Shown: positions 51,785 through 60,812, counted from the stretch's first letter. The stretch: 64,000 bases of DNA from Serinibacter salmoneus (GCF_002563925.1 NZ_PDJD01000001.1:1804973-1868972); one strand, 5' to 3'. Notes: generated from the letters alone by a model not told the origin. A program made the numbers and translations.

Positions 51785-51896
51785 TGAGCGCTTGCACTGG
51801 CAGGTAGCCAGCGCCTGGTCGTCACCCGGGGCACCCCGCCGCAGAGGAGGGTTGCCGGCCAGCTAGCCGGGGCTGTGTGCTGGCACTCAAGACCGT
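51785..51896 (-). ncRNA. SAM-IV riboswitch
   Basis: On the minus strand the sequence follows the SAM-IV consensus closely: GGTCTTGAGTGCCAGC, AGCCCCGGCTAGCTGGCC, GGCAACCCTCC, GCGGCGGGGTGCCCCGGG, TGACGACCAGG and, in the pseudoknot/P4 part, GCAAGCGC. The aptamer starts about ten bases after the -10 box. It is followed by a short CCCCGC/GCGGGG hairpin and then the ribosome site of the leader peptide, so ligand binding probably controls translation of that peptide. Confidence 0.93.
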
Positions 51897-51903
51897 GACG
51901 CTC

Positions 51904-51936
51904 ACGCTAGGGCGGATTGAGTTGTCGTGTCAACTC
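51904..51936 (-). promoter_or_regulatory. Promoter of the SAM-IV transcript with overlapping dyad
   Basis: TTGACA (51933-51928) and TAGCGT (51909-51904) on the minus strand, 18-bp spacer. The inverted repeat GAGTTGACACGACAACTC (51936-51919) covers the -35, so a repressor may act in addition to the riboswitch. Confidence 0.8.
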
Positions 51937-52039
51937 TCTGCGCGTGTGACGCGCACCGCGTGTTCCACCCTCTCGTCCATCATGTGGAACGCCTCACGAA
52001 CCCCTGCACGTGGACCTGTGACGGTCGTAGTTTCGATGC

Positions 52040-52591
52040 ATGAGCCCGTCAGCCCCCTGCAGCACGCGGCAGCGCCCCGCCGAGGCCGTGGACGCCACCG
52101 CGTTCAAGGACCTCTTCCGCCGCCACCCGGCCGGGGTGGCGATCGTGACGCTGGAGGGCCCCGACGGCCCCGTCGGATTCACCGCCACCTCGGTGATCTC
52201 GGTGTCCGCCGAACCGGCCTACCTGGCCTTCTCCATCGCCCAGGCTTCCTCCTCCTATGGCGCGCTCGCGACGGCGTCCAGCGCCGTGGTCTCCTTCCTC
52301 GCCCAGGACCAGGCCGAGTTGTCGGTGCGGTTCGCGACCTCCGGGATCGACCGGTTCGCCGACCAGCACGTGGCCTACCTCCCCACCGGCGAGCCGCGCC
52401 TCGCCGACGTCGACTCCTGGGCCCGGATCGAGCTCACGGAGCGGGTGACCGCCGGGTCCTCGCTGTTGGTGGTGGGCCGGGTCACCGACCTGGTTGACGA
52501 CGGCGCAGCCGACCCGGGCGCACCGGCCCGCCTGGTGTACGTGGACCGGACCTATCACCGAGCGGACGCCGCGAGTCAGATCGCGCCGTAG
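52040..52591 (+). CDS. Flavin reductase family protein
   Basis: A 183-residue FMN-binding split-barrel flavin reductase (HpaC/DIM6-type): FKDLFRRHPAGVAIVT, GFTATSVISVSAEPAYLAFS and the conserved HVAYLPTGEPRLADVDSWA region. It should reduce free FMN with NAD(P)H for a partner monooxygenase. Its gene is divergent from the SAM-IV-controlled LLM monooxygenase, the natural partner. A TAGTTT box (52028-52033) lies six bases before the ATG, indicating a leaderless message without the riboswitch. Confidence 0.88.
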   Translation: MSPSAPCSTRQRPAEAVDATAFKDLFRRHPAGVAIVTLEGPDGPVGFTATSVISVSAEPAYLAFSIAQASSSYGALATASSAVVSFLAQDQAELSVRFATSGIDRFADQHVAYLPTGEPRLADVDSWARIELTERVTAGSSLLVVGRVTDLVDDGAADPGAPARLVYVDRTYHRADAASQIAP

Positions 52592-52743
52592 CGCGCAGGC
52601 GTGCGGGCGTGCGGGCGTGCGGCCTTCGGGGCCGGTGTTCAGTGCGGCTCTCGGGGCCGTTGTCCACAGGGCGTGATGCCCGTTCCCCCACACCACGCGG
52701 ATTCCCCCTAGCCTGACGACCACCGGCTATCGAGGGGGACGCG

Positions 52744-53391
52744 ATGACGCTTGGCACGATTCGACCGCGCGGATGGACTGTCCGCCTGACCGCAGCCGGG
52801 CTGGCCGTGGGGCTGCTCGGCGCCTGCTCCGGCGGGGACGACGCCGTCGAGACCACGGCACCCGAGACCACCACGGCCACCAGCGCGGAACCGACGACCG
52901 CCGAGCCCACCACCCAGGAGCCCACTGAGACGGACTCCCCCACGCCCACGGAGTCCCCCAGCTCCGAATGGACCGAGGAGGAGCAGGCCCTCATCGAGGA
53001 GGCCGAAGCTGCCTACCTCGCTGGGCTCGCGGCCTACAACGACGCCGCCCAGGAGGGATTCAGCGAGCAATCCGGGATCGACGAGGTGATGTCGTACTAC
53101 ACGGGCGAAGCGAGGAACATCATCGCGCGCGAGATCTCCCTCTACGTCGAGCAGCAAAGGGTCCTCGTCGGGGCGGTTCGCGCTGACGGTATCGAGCCGA
53201 TCGCCGTCAGCCCGGAGTCCGTGTCTCTCCGGGTGTGCACGGACACGACCGAGATGGACTATCTGATTGCCGGAGAACCGTCTGAGGGACGCGGCCAGCG
53301 CATCGAGATTGTCGAGACGCTACAGCGGGGAGAGTCCCAGGTTGTCTGGGAGATTTCCGCCTCCGAGATCGAGGAAGGCGCCTTGTGCTGA
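52744..53391 (+). CDS. Lipoprotein of the local Cys-paired family, member 1
   Basis: A 215-residue lipoprotein. Lipobox LGAC, then a Thr/Glu/Pro linker of about 45 residues, then a domain starting SEWTEEEQALIEEAEAAYLA. Two cysteines remain in the domain: one in SLRVCTDTTEM and one as the final residue (EEGALC). The same pattern (Trp start, mid Cys, late Cys) recurs in three genes at 56045-58015. It probably forms an NTF2-like fold closed by a disulfide; this is inference. Its end overlaps the next gene. Confidence 0.75.
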   Translation: MTLGTIRPRGWTVRLTAAGLAVGLLGACSGGDDAVETTAPETTTATSAEPTTAEPTTQEPTETDSPTPTESPSSEWTEEEQALIEEAEAAYLAGLAAYNDAAQEGFSEQSGIDEVMSYYTGEARNIIAREISLYVEQQRVLVGAVRADGIEPIAVSPESVSLRVCTDTTEMDYLIAGEPSEGRGQRIEIVETLQRGESQVVWEISASEIEEGALC

Positions 53392-54314
53392 GTCGGGCAC
53401 TGGTCACGCTGCTGAGCGTGATCCTCGCAGCAGTGATCGGCGCTCCGTCTGCGCACGCAGACGCCAGCGGAGATTGCGACGCAAACGGCCGCTTTGCAAA
53501 CTGCGACCTCGACTCGCGAGCTCCATGGCAACCGCCACCGGAAAACGCCATCACTCCAATAATCGAGGACGGAGAGTCCGGTGATCCCGGAAAGCCTCGG
53601 GTTTGCCGATCCAACTCAACACGAGTGGAGATACCGTGCGAGGTGGGCGGTCTAGTTTGGCTCTCGTCCTCCAACTGCTACGTCGACCCAGTGCCCGTGA
53701 GTCTCGATGCGGACGGCAACGGCGGGATGTTCCGGTGCTACATCGGCGGCCCCGAGCAAGGTGCGGGCGCCAACTTCATCCTGATCTCATTGCCGGTCGC
53801 GCCACCGGCGACGACACCGCCGTCCCCAGCGTTGCTGGCGCAACGCGCGGTCGACTCGATGCAGTTACGGGCGATCGACATCGGCATGGCGCCCGAGCCC
53901 GACAACGCCGACCCGAACATCCTCATCCGCATGCCCAACCAGGTCTTCGCGGCCGACTCCGGCCCCGAGACCACCGGCCCGAACTCAGCCGAGGCCTCCG
54001 CCGGCGGCATCACCGTCACCGCGACCGCTGAACTCGCCTCGGTCACGGTCGACCCGGGCGACGGCAGCGCCACCACCCCCTGCACCACCGACCAACTCTC
54101 CACCAGCACCCGCGCCCTCGAGGGCGCCGACGTCTGCTCGGTGGTCTGGGAACGCACCAGCACCGCGCAGCCCGGCGGAACCTACGACCTCGCCGTCACC
54201 TCCAGCTGGCAAGTCGAATGGAGCGGCGGCGGCGAGGCCGGAACGATAGCGTTCGACCTCGTCAACACCCGCCCCGTCGCCGTCATCGACCGCAAGGTCA
54301 ACCTCGTCCCATGA
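53385..54314 (+). CDS. Secreted protein with C-terminal beta domain, unknown function
   Basis: A 309-residue exported protein. Signal peptide with cleavage after SAHA (about residue 25). Several cysteines occur in the middle (RVCRSNSTRVEIPCEVGG, SSNCYVDP). The C-terminal 100 residues form a likely beta domain ending QVEWSGGGEAGTIAFDL and RPVAVIDRKVNLVP. GTG start overlaps the stop of the lipoprotein gene, so the two are coupled. The C-terminal 283 bp is repeated as a broken copy at 55676-55957. Confidence 0.75.
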   Translation: MLSRALVTLLSVILAAVIGAPSAHADASGDCDANGRFANCDLDSRAPWQPPPENAITPIIEDGESGDPGKPRVCRSNSTRVEIPCEVGGLVWLSSSNCYVDPVPVSLDADGNGGMFRCYIGGPEQGAGANFILISLPVAPPATTPPSPALLAQRAVDSMQLRAIDIGMAPEPDNADPNILIRMPNQVFAADSGPETTGPNSAEASAGGITVTATAELASVTVDPGDGSATTPCTTDQLSTSTRALEGADVCSVVWERTSTAQPGGTYDLAVTSSWQVEWSGGGEAGTIAFDLVNTRPVAVIDRKVNLVP

Positions 54315-54321
54315 ACAACAA

Positions 54322-54380
54322 GGGAAGGGGCCTGCAGCGATCACTCGAATCCCGCGACCAGGCCTTGCCCCTCCTTTGAC
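54322..54380 (+). terminator. Imperfect hairpin after the secreted-protein gene
   Basis: GGGAAGGGGCCTG pairs imperfectly with CAGGCCTTGCCCCTCC (bulge of three), followed by TTT. It is a weak call. Confidence 0.4.
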
Positions 54381-54576
54381 CGGAACAGAAGTTCACCGGA
54401 CGAGGCCGCTGATTGCGTCGACGTCACCGCCAGGCCTCGGCCGTGATTCTGCCTTGCGTGCGCGAAAATGCGCCATGTGCAGTTGTGGTGGGCATACTGA
54501 TTCCGAGCGCGCTCAGTCCGGGTGATGGCGCATCTTATTCACCCGAGCGAAGGCCACCTGAGGCCCCCTTGTATCG

Positions 54577-55500
54577 TCACCACACTCCGCGAGCTCGCCA
54601 TTTCTGCACAAGTTCGTCCTCGATGATTTGCTCCGTGAGTCGAGATTGGCTGTCAAGCGAGAAAGTCCCACTGAAGTCGCGCCGCAGGATCCCGATCGCC
54701 GGGATAAGGAGATAGCGGACAGCCGCAGGGTGCCGCCAAAGATCTGCAGACGTGACAGAACCAATCACGGCAACAACGGCACGACCCTCTCGCATCGGAA
54801 GCGACGACCTCGAGAGCGCCGCAGCCAAGGTCTCAGCAGCAACATTGAACGCCAAGGGGTCTGCCACTTCTTTGATGGTTTTGACCGTGTTTCCAGACCT
54901 TGCGCGAGGATGACGCACCTCTTTGAACACCGTCGACTGCGAACCGGGGAACGCAGCAATGTCTGACGATCTCGGCGCTGCTGTCGGGCGGGTCTTGTCC
55001 CAAGCACCGAGAGTCGCGGCGAGAGCACTACTCCAGAAGAAACCGCTTGCCCGATCGGGTCGACCCGCGAAGGCCTGAACCTGTCTAGCGACGTCACTCC
55101 AGCTCGTTCGGCAGGTCAAGCCCTCCAATAAGGGCACCCAGTCAACCTTGCTCGACTTCGGAATCAAGTGAACGATGCGAAGGACATCCCGCACCGCAAC
55201 ATCGACGATGCGCTGCTCGATCTGCGAACACTGCTTCTGCGGAGTCGCAGATGCAACCGGCTGCCAGTCCTTCCTACGGACGGACTCGCCAGCGACTGGG
55301 TCGGCGGAGACACTTCTGAAGGGAGAGCCGAACAGTCTCGTGAGCTCGGCGTCGAACTTCTCGGGCTTTCCACACGACTTGAAGGCGGCCATCAAGATGT
55401 TCTTCTGATGCACCATTCCCACGCAGTGACAGTTGCACCCGACCCGCTTGGCACTCTGGCACGGCGCGCTGTGATTCACGGGGGCTGGCTGAGCGGTCAT
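54577..55500 (-). CDS. Unrecognised protein in an insertion between duplicated sequences
   Basis: A 307-codon frame with visibly lower GC and codon use unlike its neighbours. The N-terminus carries a Cys/His cluster (H10, C14, C22, C24, C26, H31; VGCNCHCVGMVHQ), which could bind zinc. The remainder is a mixed alpha/beta protein without signal peptide or membrane span (LRIVHLIPKSSKVDWVPLLE, AVVAVIGSVTSADLWRHPAA). I do not recognise the family. It lies opposite in direction to its neighbours, between a gene end and a broken copy of the same gene end, so it looks like cargo. Confidence 0.6.
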   Translation of the reverse strand: MTAQPAPVNHSAPCQSAKRVGCNCHCVGMVHQKNILMAAFKSCGKPEKFDAELTRLFGSPFRSVSADPVAGESVRRKDWQPVASATPQKQCSQIEQRIVDVAVRDVLRIVHLIPKSSKVDWVPLLEGLTCRTSWSDVARQVQAFAGRPDRASGFFWSSALAATLGAWDKTRPTAAPRSSDIAAFPGSQSTVFKEVRHPRARSGNTVKTIKEVADPLAFNVAAETLAAALSRSSLPMREGRAVVAVIGSVTSADLWRHPAAVRYLLIPAIGILRRDFSGTFSLDSQSRLTEQIIEDELVQKWRARGVW

Positions 55501-55675
55501 GATGCACGGGTCCTCACTGCCCCTCGGGAGGGGCCACCTCTAATGATCCCAAATTGTTCCTGAGCGCCGATACTACACTCACTCCCCCTCTAAGGTCATC
55601 ATGAACTCCCAGCGTCCAGTTACCGTCGGGCAGGGGTCGTGGTGAGCCTGCGCCTTCGTTGCCGCGTGTCGCCGT

Positions 55676-55957
55676 ACTCGCCTCGGTCACGGTCGACCCA
55701 GGCGACGGCAGCGCCACCATCCCCTGCACCACCACACAACTCTCCACAGCGTGCGCGCCCTCGAGGGACTCGACATCTGCTCGATGGGCTGGGAGCGCAC
55801 CAGCACTGCGCAGCCCGGCGGAACCTACGACCTCACCGTCACCTCCAGCTGGCAAGTCGAATGGAGCGGCGGCGGCGAAGCCGGAACGATGGCGTTCGAC
55901 CTCGTCAACACCCGCCCCGTCGCCGTCATCGACCGCAAGGTCAACCTCGTCCCCTGA
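55676..55957 (+). pseudogene. Broken duplicate of the 3' end of the secreted-protein gene
   Basis: This 282-bp stretch is nearly identical to 54032-54314, from the TCGCCTCGGTCACGGTCGAC segment to the stop codon. One base is missing in the stretch after CTCTCCAC, which breaks the frame, and there is no 5' part. It is therefore a non-coding remnant of a second gene copy. Confidence 0.88.
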
Positions 55958-56044
55958 CCAGAGGCTTGGCCGCATCATCACCGACCCTCCCCGCCGCGGG
56001 CCCCGCGGAGTAGCCTGCATGGCACCTGCCGCAGGGAGTGCAGG

Positions 56045-56716
56045 ATGGCTCATAGGACACGGTTCGGCCGCGCAGGCGCTGCGCGCACGAGGAGTGCCAG
56101 GTGCGCGACCCGCGCGTCGTGCGCCACGCTCGCGGCCGTCGCGACCCTCGCCACCACGGCGTGCACCCCGGGTGAGCCCTCCTCGTCAGCGCCACCCACG
56201 CCGTCGGCCAGCGCGCCGTCGGCCCTCACGCCGTCCCCCGACCCCAGCACGATCGCCATCGGCACCTGGTGGAACGCCGACGAACTCGCCTTCATCGCCG
56301 AGGCCACCGCCTTCTACCGCGCCACCTTCGATCAGCTCATCGCGGGCATGCAGCGCCGCTACGCGGACCCCGAGCACGTCGCCGCCCTCGTCGCGGTGCA
56401 CACCGCCAAGGCGCGCGAGGACCTGCTGGAGGAGATCCGCCTCGCCCGGGAGGACGACCTCACCCTGATCGGCACCCCGCGCCTGACCCACACCGCCGTG
56501 CGCTCCCTGGTGGCCTCCCCGGTGGTGTCCGCGATCGTGCTCGAGGTCTGCGTCGACTGGTCGCCCACCGGCAGCGGCCGCGCCGTCGAGCCGCTGACCG
56601 TCACGATCATGCGCTCCGCCGACGGCGCCCTGCGCATCCGCGCCATCCAGGGCGCCGACGACGTGCCCTGCCCGGCTCGCGGCGACCCCTTACGCCCGGG
56701 CACACCCCAGGAGTAG
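56045..56716 (+). CDS. Lipoprotein of the local Cys-paired family, member 2
   Basis: A 223-residue exported protein. After an Arg-rich N-terminus the signal ends in LATTAC, a weak but acceptable lipobox, followed by a Pro/Ser linker. The domain starts TWWNADELAFIAEATAFYRA and has the mid motif VLEVCVDWSP and a late cysteine (DDVPC). Its upstream leader (56007-56047) is similar base for base to that of the next gene, with the same 38-base distance from GGAGTAG to the ATG, showing recent duplication. Confidence 0.78.
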   Translation: MAHRTRFGRAGAARTRSARCATRASCATLAAVATLATTACTPGEPSSSAPPTPSASAPSALTPSPDPSTIAIGTWWNADELAFIAEATAFYRATFDQLIAGMQRRYADPEHVAALVAVHTAKAREDLLEEIRLAREDDLTLIGTPRLTHTAVRSLVASPVVSAIVLEVCVDWSPTGSGRAVEPLTVTIMRSADGALRIRAIQGADDVPCPARGDPLRPGTPQE

Positions 56717-56747
56717 CGTTCCGGGCACATGCTGCAGGGGGTGCAGG

Positions 56748-57359
56748 ATGACTCGCAGGACGGGAACCGGCCGCGGGGGTGCGGCACTCGCGACATGCGC
56801 AGGCATCGTCGTCGGCATCCTCGCGGCCTGCACCCCGGGTGCCGATCCCACCCCGAGCCAGCCCGCGCCGTCGGCCACCTCCACCGCAACGGTCGCGCCG
56901 ACCCAGTCCGCGGGCCCCTGGTGGAACGAGGAACAGCGCGCGTTCCTGGAGCAGGCCACCGCCTTCTACCTCGACCTGCACGAGCGCTATCTCCTGGCGA
57001 TGGCGACCGGGTTCGCCGACGAGGGCAACACCGCCGCGCTCCTGGCGGCGCACGCCGACCAGGCCCGGGAGGCCCTGCTGACCGAGCAGCGCCAGGCACT
57101 GGAGGACGAGCTCACCTTCGCGGGCAAACCCGAGATCGCGATCCTGGGGGCCTCCTCGCTGAACCTCACCGACTACGTCTCCGGGGTGGTGCTCGAGGTG
57201 TGCCTGGACTGGTCGCCCGTGCAGTTCACCGTGCGAGGCGAACCCGTCGAGCAGGGCGAGCTGGGCGTCACGCAACTGCGCGAGTCGATCGTCCGAGCGC
57301 CCGACGGCACGCTGCGGCTGCACGCCAGCGAGCCGGTGGACGACCTGGATTGTCCATGA
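56748..57359 (+). CDS. Lipoprotein of the local Cys-paired family, member 3
   Basis: A 203-residue lipoprotein, lipobox LAAC. The domain starts PWWNEEQRAFLEQATAFYLD, has VLEVCLDWSP in the middle and ends DDLDCP. It is the closest relative of member 2 by sequence, spacing and leader. Its stop overlaps the ATG of member 4 (ATGA). The family role is unknown. Confidence 0.8.
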   Translation: MTRRTGTGRGGAALATCAGIVVGILAACTPGADPTPSQPAPSATSTATVAPTQSAGPWWNEEQRAFLEQATAFYLDLHERYLLAMATGFADEGNTAALLAAHADQAREALLTEQRQALEDELTFAGKPEIAILGASSLNLTDYVSGVVLEVCLDWSPVQFTVRGEPVEQGELGVTQLRESIVRAPDGTLRLHASEPVDDLDCP

Positions 57360-58015
57360 GCCACCGGTCCGCGGCCGCGACATTCACCGCCGGGACCCTC
57401 ACCGCCGGGATACTGAGCGCCGGAATGCTGAGCGCCGGGATGCTGCTGGGCTGCACGCCGGGCGCTCCGCCCCCAGCACCGCAGCCATGGATCGCACCCG
57501 CCACGAACGCGCCCACCCACTCCCCGGTGGGGACCTCCACCGGCCGAGGCACACCGGTGGCCGTCGACGACGCCGTCGCCTTCACCCTGGAGACGCTCGC
57601 GCTCTACGTTGCGGGGGCGCAGACCGGCTTCGAGGAGGGCACGACGGCGCAACTCACCTCCCGCCACGCCGGCGCCTCGGCCGCGCAGCTGGCGGAGGAG
57701 ATCGCGCACCTGCGCCGGGAGGGCGTGCGTCTTCACGGGGAACCGGCCGTCACCAGGGTGCAGGTCGCTGCGGCGCGCCGGAGCACCTGGCACCAGGAGC
57801 GCGCCGAGGACGGCACGCTCCTCGCCTCCGCCTGGCACGAGCGGATCGTGGTGGACCTCTGCCTGGACTGGGCGGACACGGAGATCCTGCGCACGGGAGA
57901 CGGCTGGGGGCGGCACGGCCTCGGCGCCGAGAGCGCCCGGTACACGCTCACCCGCGTGCAGGGCGGGGATTTCGCCGTGCGCGAGCATCAACCCGCGCCG
58001 GAGGCGACCTGCTGA
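57356..58015 (+). CDS. Lipoprotein of the local Cys-paired family, member 4
   Basis: A 219-residue lipoprotein. The signal contains three AGILSAG/AGMLSAG-type repeats before the lipobox LLGC. The domain has VAFTLETLALYVAGAQTGF, the mid motif VVDLCLDWADTE and a terminal cysteine (PEATC). The N-terminal Trp motif of the other members is weak here. Coupled to member 3 by ATGA overlap; divergent in sequence but the same cysteine plan. Confidence 0.76.
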   Translation: MSHRSAAATFTAGTLTAGILSAGMLSAGMLLGCTPGAPPPAPQPWIAPATNAPTHSPVGTSTGRGTPVAVDDAVAFTLETLALYVAGAQTGFEEGTTAQLTSRHAGASAAQLAEEIAHLRREGVRLHGEPAVTRVQVAAARRSTWHQERAEDGTLLASAWHERIVVDLCLDWADTEILRTGDGWGRHGLGAESARYTLTRVQGGDFAVREHQPAPEATC

Positions 58016-58069
58016 GCCGTGCGCCGGGAACCCGCCCGACCCCGCCTGGCCCCACCTCACTCGGCGCCC

Positions 58070-59200
58070 TCAGCGCGTGCGGTGCACCTTCGGCCGCAGC
58101 ACCACGAGGTCGTCGCGGTGCACCACGGGCCGGTCGGCGCCGAACCGCTCCCGCAGCACGCCGCTCGAGAGGCCCAGCCGCTCCGGGAGTTCCTCGCTGC
58201 CGTAACCCGCGAGTCCGCGCGCCACCACCGACCCCGTGGGGGTGAGCAGTTCCACCGGGTCGCCGGGGTCGAAGGTCCCCGAGACGTCCACCACGCCCGC
58301 GGCGAGCAGGGACCGCTTGCCGTCCGTGATCGCCGCCACCGCGCCGTCGTCCAGCATCAGCGACCCGCGGGTGGAGGCCGCGTGCGCGAGCCACAGCCGC
58401 CGGGTCCGGGGCCGCGCATGCGTCGCCTCGAACCAGGTGCCCACGTCCTGACCCGCCAGGGCCGGCGCGATGTCCCGCGCCGCGGCCACCAGGGTCGGGA
58501 TCCCGGCGCCGGTGGCCGTCATGGCGGCCTCCACCTTGGTGGTCATGCCGCCGGTCCCCACGCCACTACCGCGCTGGGAGACCTCCACGCCGTCCAGCTC
58601 GCCGGGGTGGGCGACCACGGAGATCCGCCGCGAATCCGCCAGCCGCGGGTGCCCGGTGTAGAGGGCATCCACATCGGTGAGCAGCACCAGCGCATCGGCC
58701 TGCACCACGTGCGCCACCAGCGCGGCGAGCCGGTCGTTGTCGCCGAACCGGATCTCGTCCGTGGCCACCGTGTCGTTCTCGTTGATGACCGGCACCATGC
58801 CGAGCGCGAGCAGCCGCTCCAGCGCCCGCTGCCCGTTCTTGTACTGGGCGCGCCGGATCACGTCCTCCGCGGTCAGCAGCACCTGCGCCACCGTCAGCCC
58901 GTGCGCGGCGAACGCGCGGGTGTAGTGCGCCACGAGCAGCCCCTGCCCCACGCTCGCCGCCGCCTGCTGCGTGGCCAGGTCCCGCGGCCGCGTCGTCAGG
59001 CCCAGCGGCGCGAGCCCCGCGGCGATCGCGCCGGAGGAGACCAGCACCACCTGGGTGCCCGCGGCGAAGCGACCCGCCACCGCATCGGCGACGGCGGTCA
59101 CCGCCCCCGAGTCCAGTCCGCCACCGGAGGCGTCGGTCAGCGAGGACGAACCGATCTTCACCACGATGCGGCGGGCGCCGCGCAGGGCGGCGCGGCTCAC
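58070..59200 (-). CDS. proB: Glutamate 5-kinase
   Basis: ProB phosphorylates glutamate as the first step of proline synthesis. The amino-acid kinase domain (about residues 8-260) begins [14 protein letters not shown] and contains [29 protein letters not shown] and [14 protein letters not shown]-terminal PUA domain follows. 376 residues, normal length. The GTG start overlaps the obgE stop as GTGA, so translation is coupled. proA is 8 kb away on the same strand. Confidence 0.94.
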   Translation of the reverse strand: MSRAALRGARRIVVKIGSSSLTDASGGGLDSGAVTAVADAVAGRFAAGTQVVLVSSGAIAAGLAPLGLTTRPRDLATQQAAASVGQGLLVAHYTRAFAAHGLTVAQVLLTAEDVIRRAQYKNGQRALERLLALGMVPVINENDTVATDEIRFGDNDRLAALVAHVVQADALVLLTDVDALYTGHPRLADSRRISVVAHPGELDGVEVSQRGSGVGTGGMTTKVEAAMTATGAGIPTLVAAARDIAPALAGQDVGTWFEATHARPRTRRLWLAHAASTRGSLMLDDGAVAAITDGKRSLLAAGVVDVSGTFDPGDPVELLTPTGSVVARGLAGYGSEELPERLGLSSGVLRERFGADRPVVHRDDLVVLRPKVHRTR

Positions 59201-60726
59201 GAGTCGTCGCCCTCGACGTCCGGGTCGGCCCACACCCCGAGGTCCCGCTCGCGCTCCAAGCGCTCGCGCGCCGCGGCGTCCGAGGCCATCCGGGCGGCGT
59301 ACTGCTCGCGCCGCTCCCCCGTGGTGCGGCGCTGCGGACCGTCCAGACGGATATCCGTCCCGCGCGGGGCCAGCAGCTCCGCGCCGGTGGCGATCGTGGG
59401 CTCCCAGTCGAAGACCACACCGCCCTGCACGTCCCCGATCACCACGGTGTCGCCGGGCAGTGCACCCGCCTTCGCGAGCTGCTCCTCCACACCGATCCGC
59501 GCGAGCCGGTCCGCGAGGTAGCCCACGGCCTCGTCGTTGGCGAAGTCGGTCTGACGCACCCACCGCTCGGGCTTGGAGCCGCGCACCTGGTAGGCCTCGC
59601 CGTCCGGCGTCTTCACGCGCTTGACGGAGAACTCCGCCTCGTCCCGGCCCCGGGGGCGCAGCACCACGGGTGCGGCCTCGGGTTCGGGGCGCTCCGCCCG
59701 CACCTTGGCGACCAGCTCCGCCAGGGCGAAGGAGAACTGCCGCAGCCCGGCGTGGGAGACCGAGGAGATCTCGAACACCCGGTAGCCGCGCGCCTCCAGG
59801 TCCGGGCGCACGATGTCGGCCAGGTCCTGGCCGTCAGGGATGTCGGTCTTGTTCAACGCCACCAACTGCGGGCGCTCCAGCAGCGGCACGTCGCTGCCGG
59901 CGATGTCCAGGTCCGGGGCGTACGCCTCCAGTTCCGCCAGGATCGCGTCCAGGTCGCTGATGGGGTCGCGCTGGGACTCCAGGGTGGCGCAGTCCAGCAC
60001 GTGTACTAGCACCGCGCACCGCTCGATGTGCCGCAGGAACTCCAGGCCCAGGCCCTTGCCCTGGCTCGCACCGGGGATCAGGCCCGGCACGTCCGCCACG
60101 GTGAAACGCTCCTCGCCCGCCTGCACCACGCCGAGGTTCGGCACGAGGGTGGTGAACGGGTAGTCGGCGATCTTGGGCCGCGCGGCACTCATGGCCGCGA
60201 TCAGGGAAGACTTCCCGGCGCTGGGGAAGCCCACGAGCGCCACGTCCGCCACCGACTTCAGTTCCAGGACGACCTCGGCCTCCTCGCCGGGCTCACCCAG
60301 CAGGGCGAACCCGGGGGCCTTGCGCTTCGGGGAGGCCAGGGCCGCGTTCCCGAGCCCGCCCTGCCCGCCGCGCGCGATGACGAGGCGGGTGCCGGCACCC
60401 ATGAGATCAGCGAGCACCTCGCCGTCGCGGGTGCGCACCACGGTGCCCTCGGGGACCTTCAGCTCCACGTCCGCGCCGTTGGCGCCGTGCCGCATATCGC
60501 CCTTGCCCTGGGTGCCGTTCTCCGCGGTGCGGTGCGGCCGGTGGTGGTAGTCCAGCAGCGTGGTGGTCTGCGGATCGACCACGAGCACCACGTCTCCCCC
60601 GTTGCCGCCGTTGGCCCCATCGGGCCCGCCGAGCGGCTTGAACTTCTCGCGGTGCACGGACGCGCAGCCGTTGCCGCCGTCACCGCCGGCGGCGAACAGG
60701 ACGACTCGGTCGACGAATGCAGCCAC
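59197..60726 (-). CDS. obgE: Obg-family GTPase
   Basis: ObgE/CgtA is a ribosome-associated GTPase that acts in 50S assembly and the stringent response. The Gly-rich Obg domain (about 1-160) has [16 protein letters not shown], the G domain carries [11 protein letters not shown] (G1), [10 protein letters not shown] (G3) and NKTD (G4), and a C-terminal OCT domain follows (about 350-430). An acidic tail extends to 509 residues. GTG at 60726 has GGAGGA upstream; the longer ATG frame adds MWRNEN and spoils the spacing. A strong terminator separates it from rpmA. Confidence 0.95.
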   Translation of the reverse strand: MAAFVDRVVLFAAGGDGGNGCASVHREKFKPLGGPDGANGGNGGDVVLVVDPQTTTLLDYHHRPHRTAENGTQGKGDMRHGANGADVELKVPEGTVVRTRDGEVLADLMGAGTRLVIARGGQGGLGNAALASPKRKAPGFALLGEPGEEAEVVLELKSVADVALVGFPSAGKSSLIAAMSAARPKIADYPFTTLVPNLGVVQAGEERFTVADVPGLIPGASQGKGLGLEFLRHIERCAVLVHVLDCATLESQRDPISDLDAILAELEAYAPDLDIAGSDVPLLERPQLVALNKTDIPDGQDLADIVRPDLEARGYRVFEISSVSHAGLRQFSFALAELVAKVRAERPEPEAAPVVLRPRGRDEAEFSVKRVKTPDGEAYQVRGSKPERWVRQTDFANDEAVGYLADRLARIGVEEQLAKAGALPGDTVVIGDVQGGVVFDWEPTIATGAELLAPRGTDIRLDGPQRRTTGERREQYAARMASDAAARERLERERDLGVWADPDVEGDDS

Positions 60727-60812
60727 GTTCTCGTTCCTCCACATCAGGGGTCCGGCCGGTCCGGCCGGTCAGGGGTGGGGCGATCACCGGTGGGTGAGCG
60801 GACCCGGATACG

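Noticed and set aside
51634-51834. 66-codon minus-strand frame overlapping the Met/Cys leader peptide
   Set aside because: Its first part lies inside the SAM-IV aptamer, and it has no ribosome site at its start; the AAGGAA-preceded ATG at 51746 in another frame is the better call. Its C-terminal part reads plausibly, so some doubt remains.
55659-56468. 269-codon plus-strand frame running from the broken duplicate into lipoprotein member 2
   Set aside because: It is the frameshifted copy read through into a wrong frame of the next gene (Pro/Arg/Ser-rich), not a protein.
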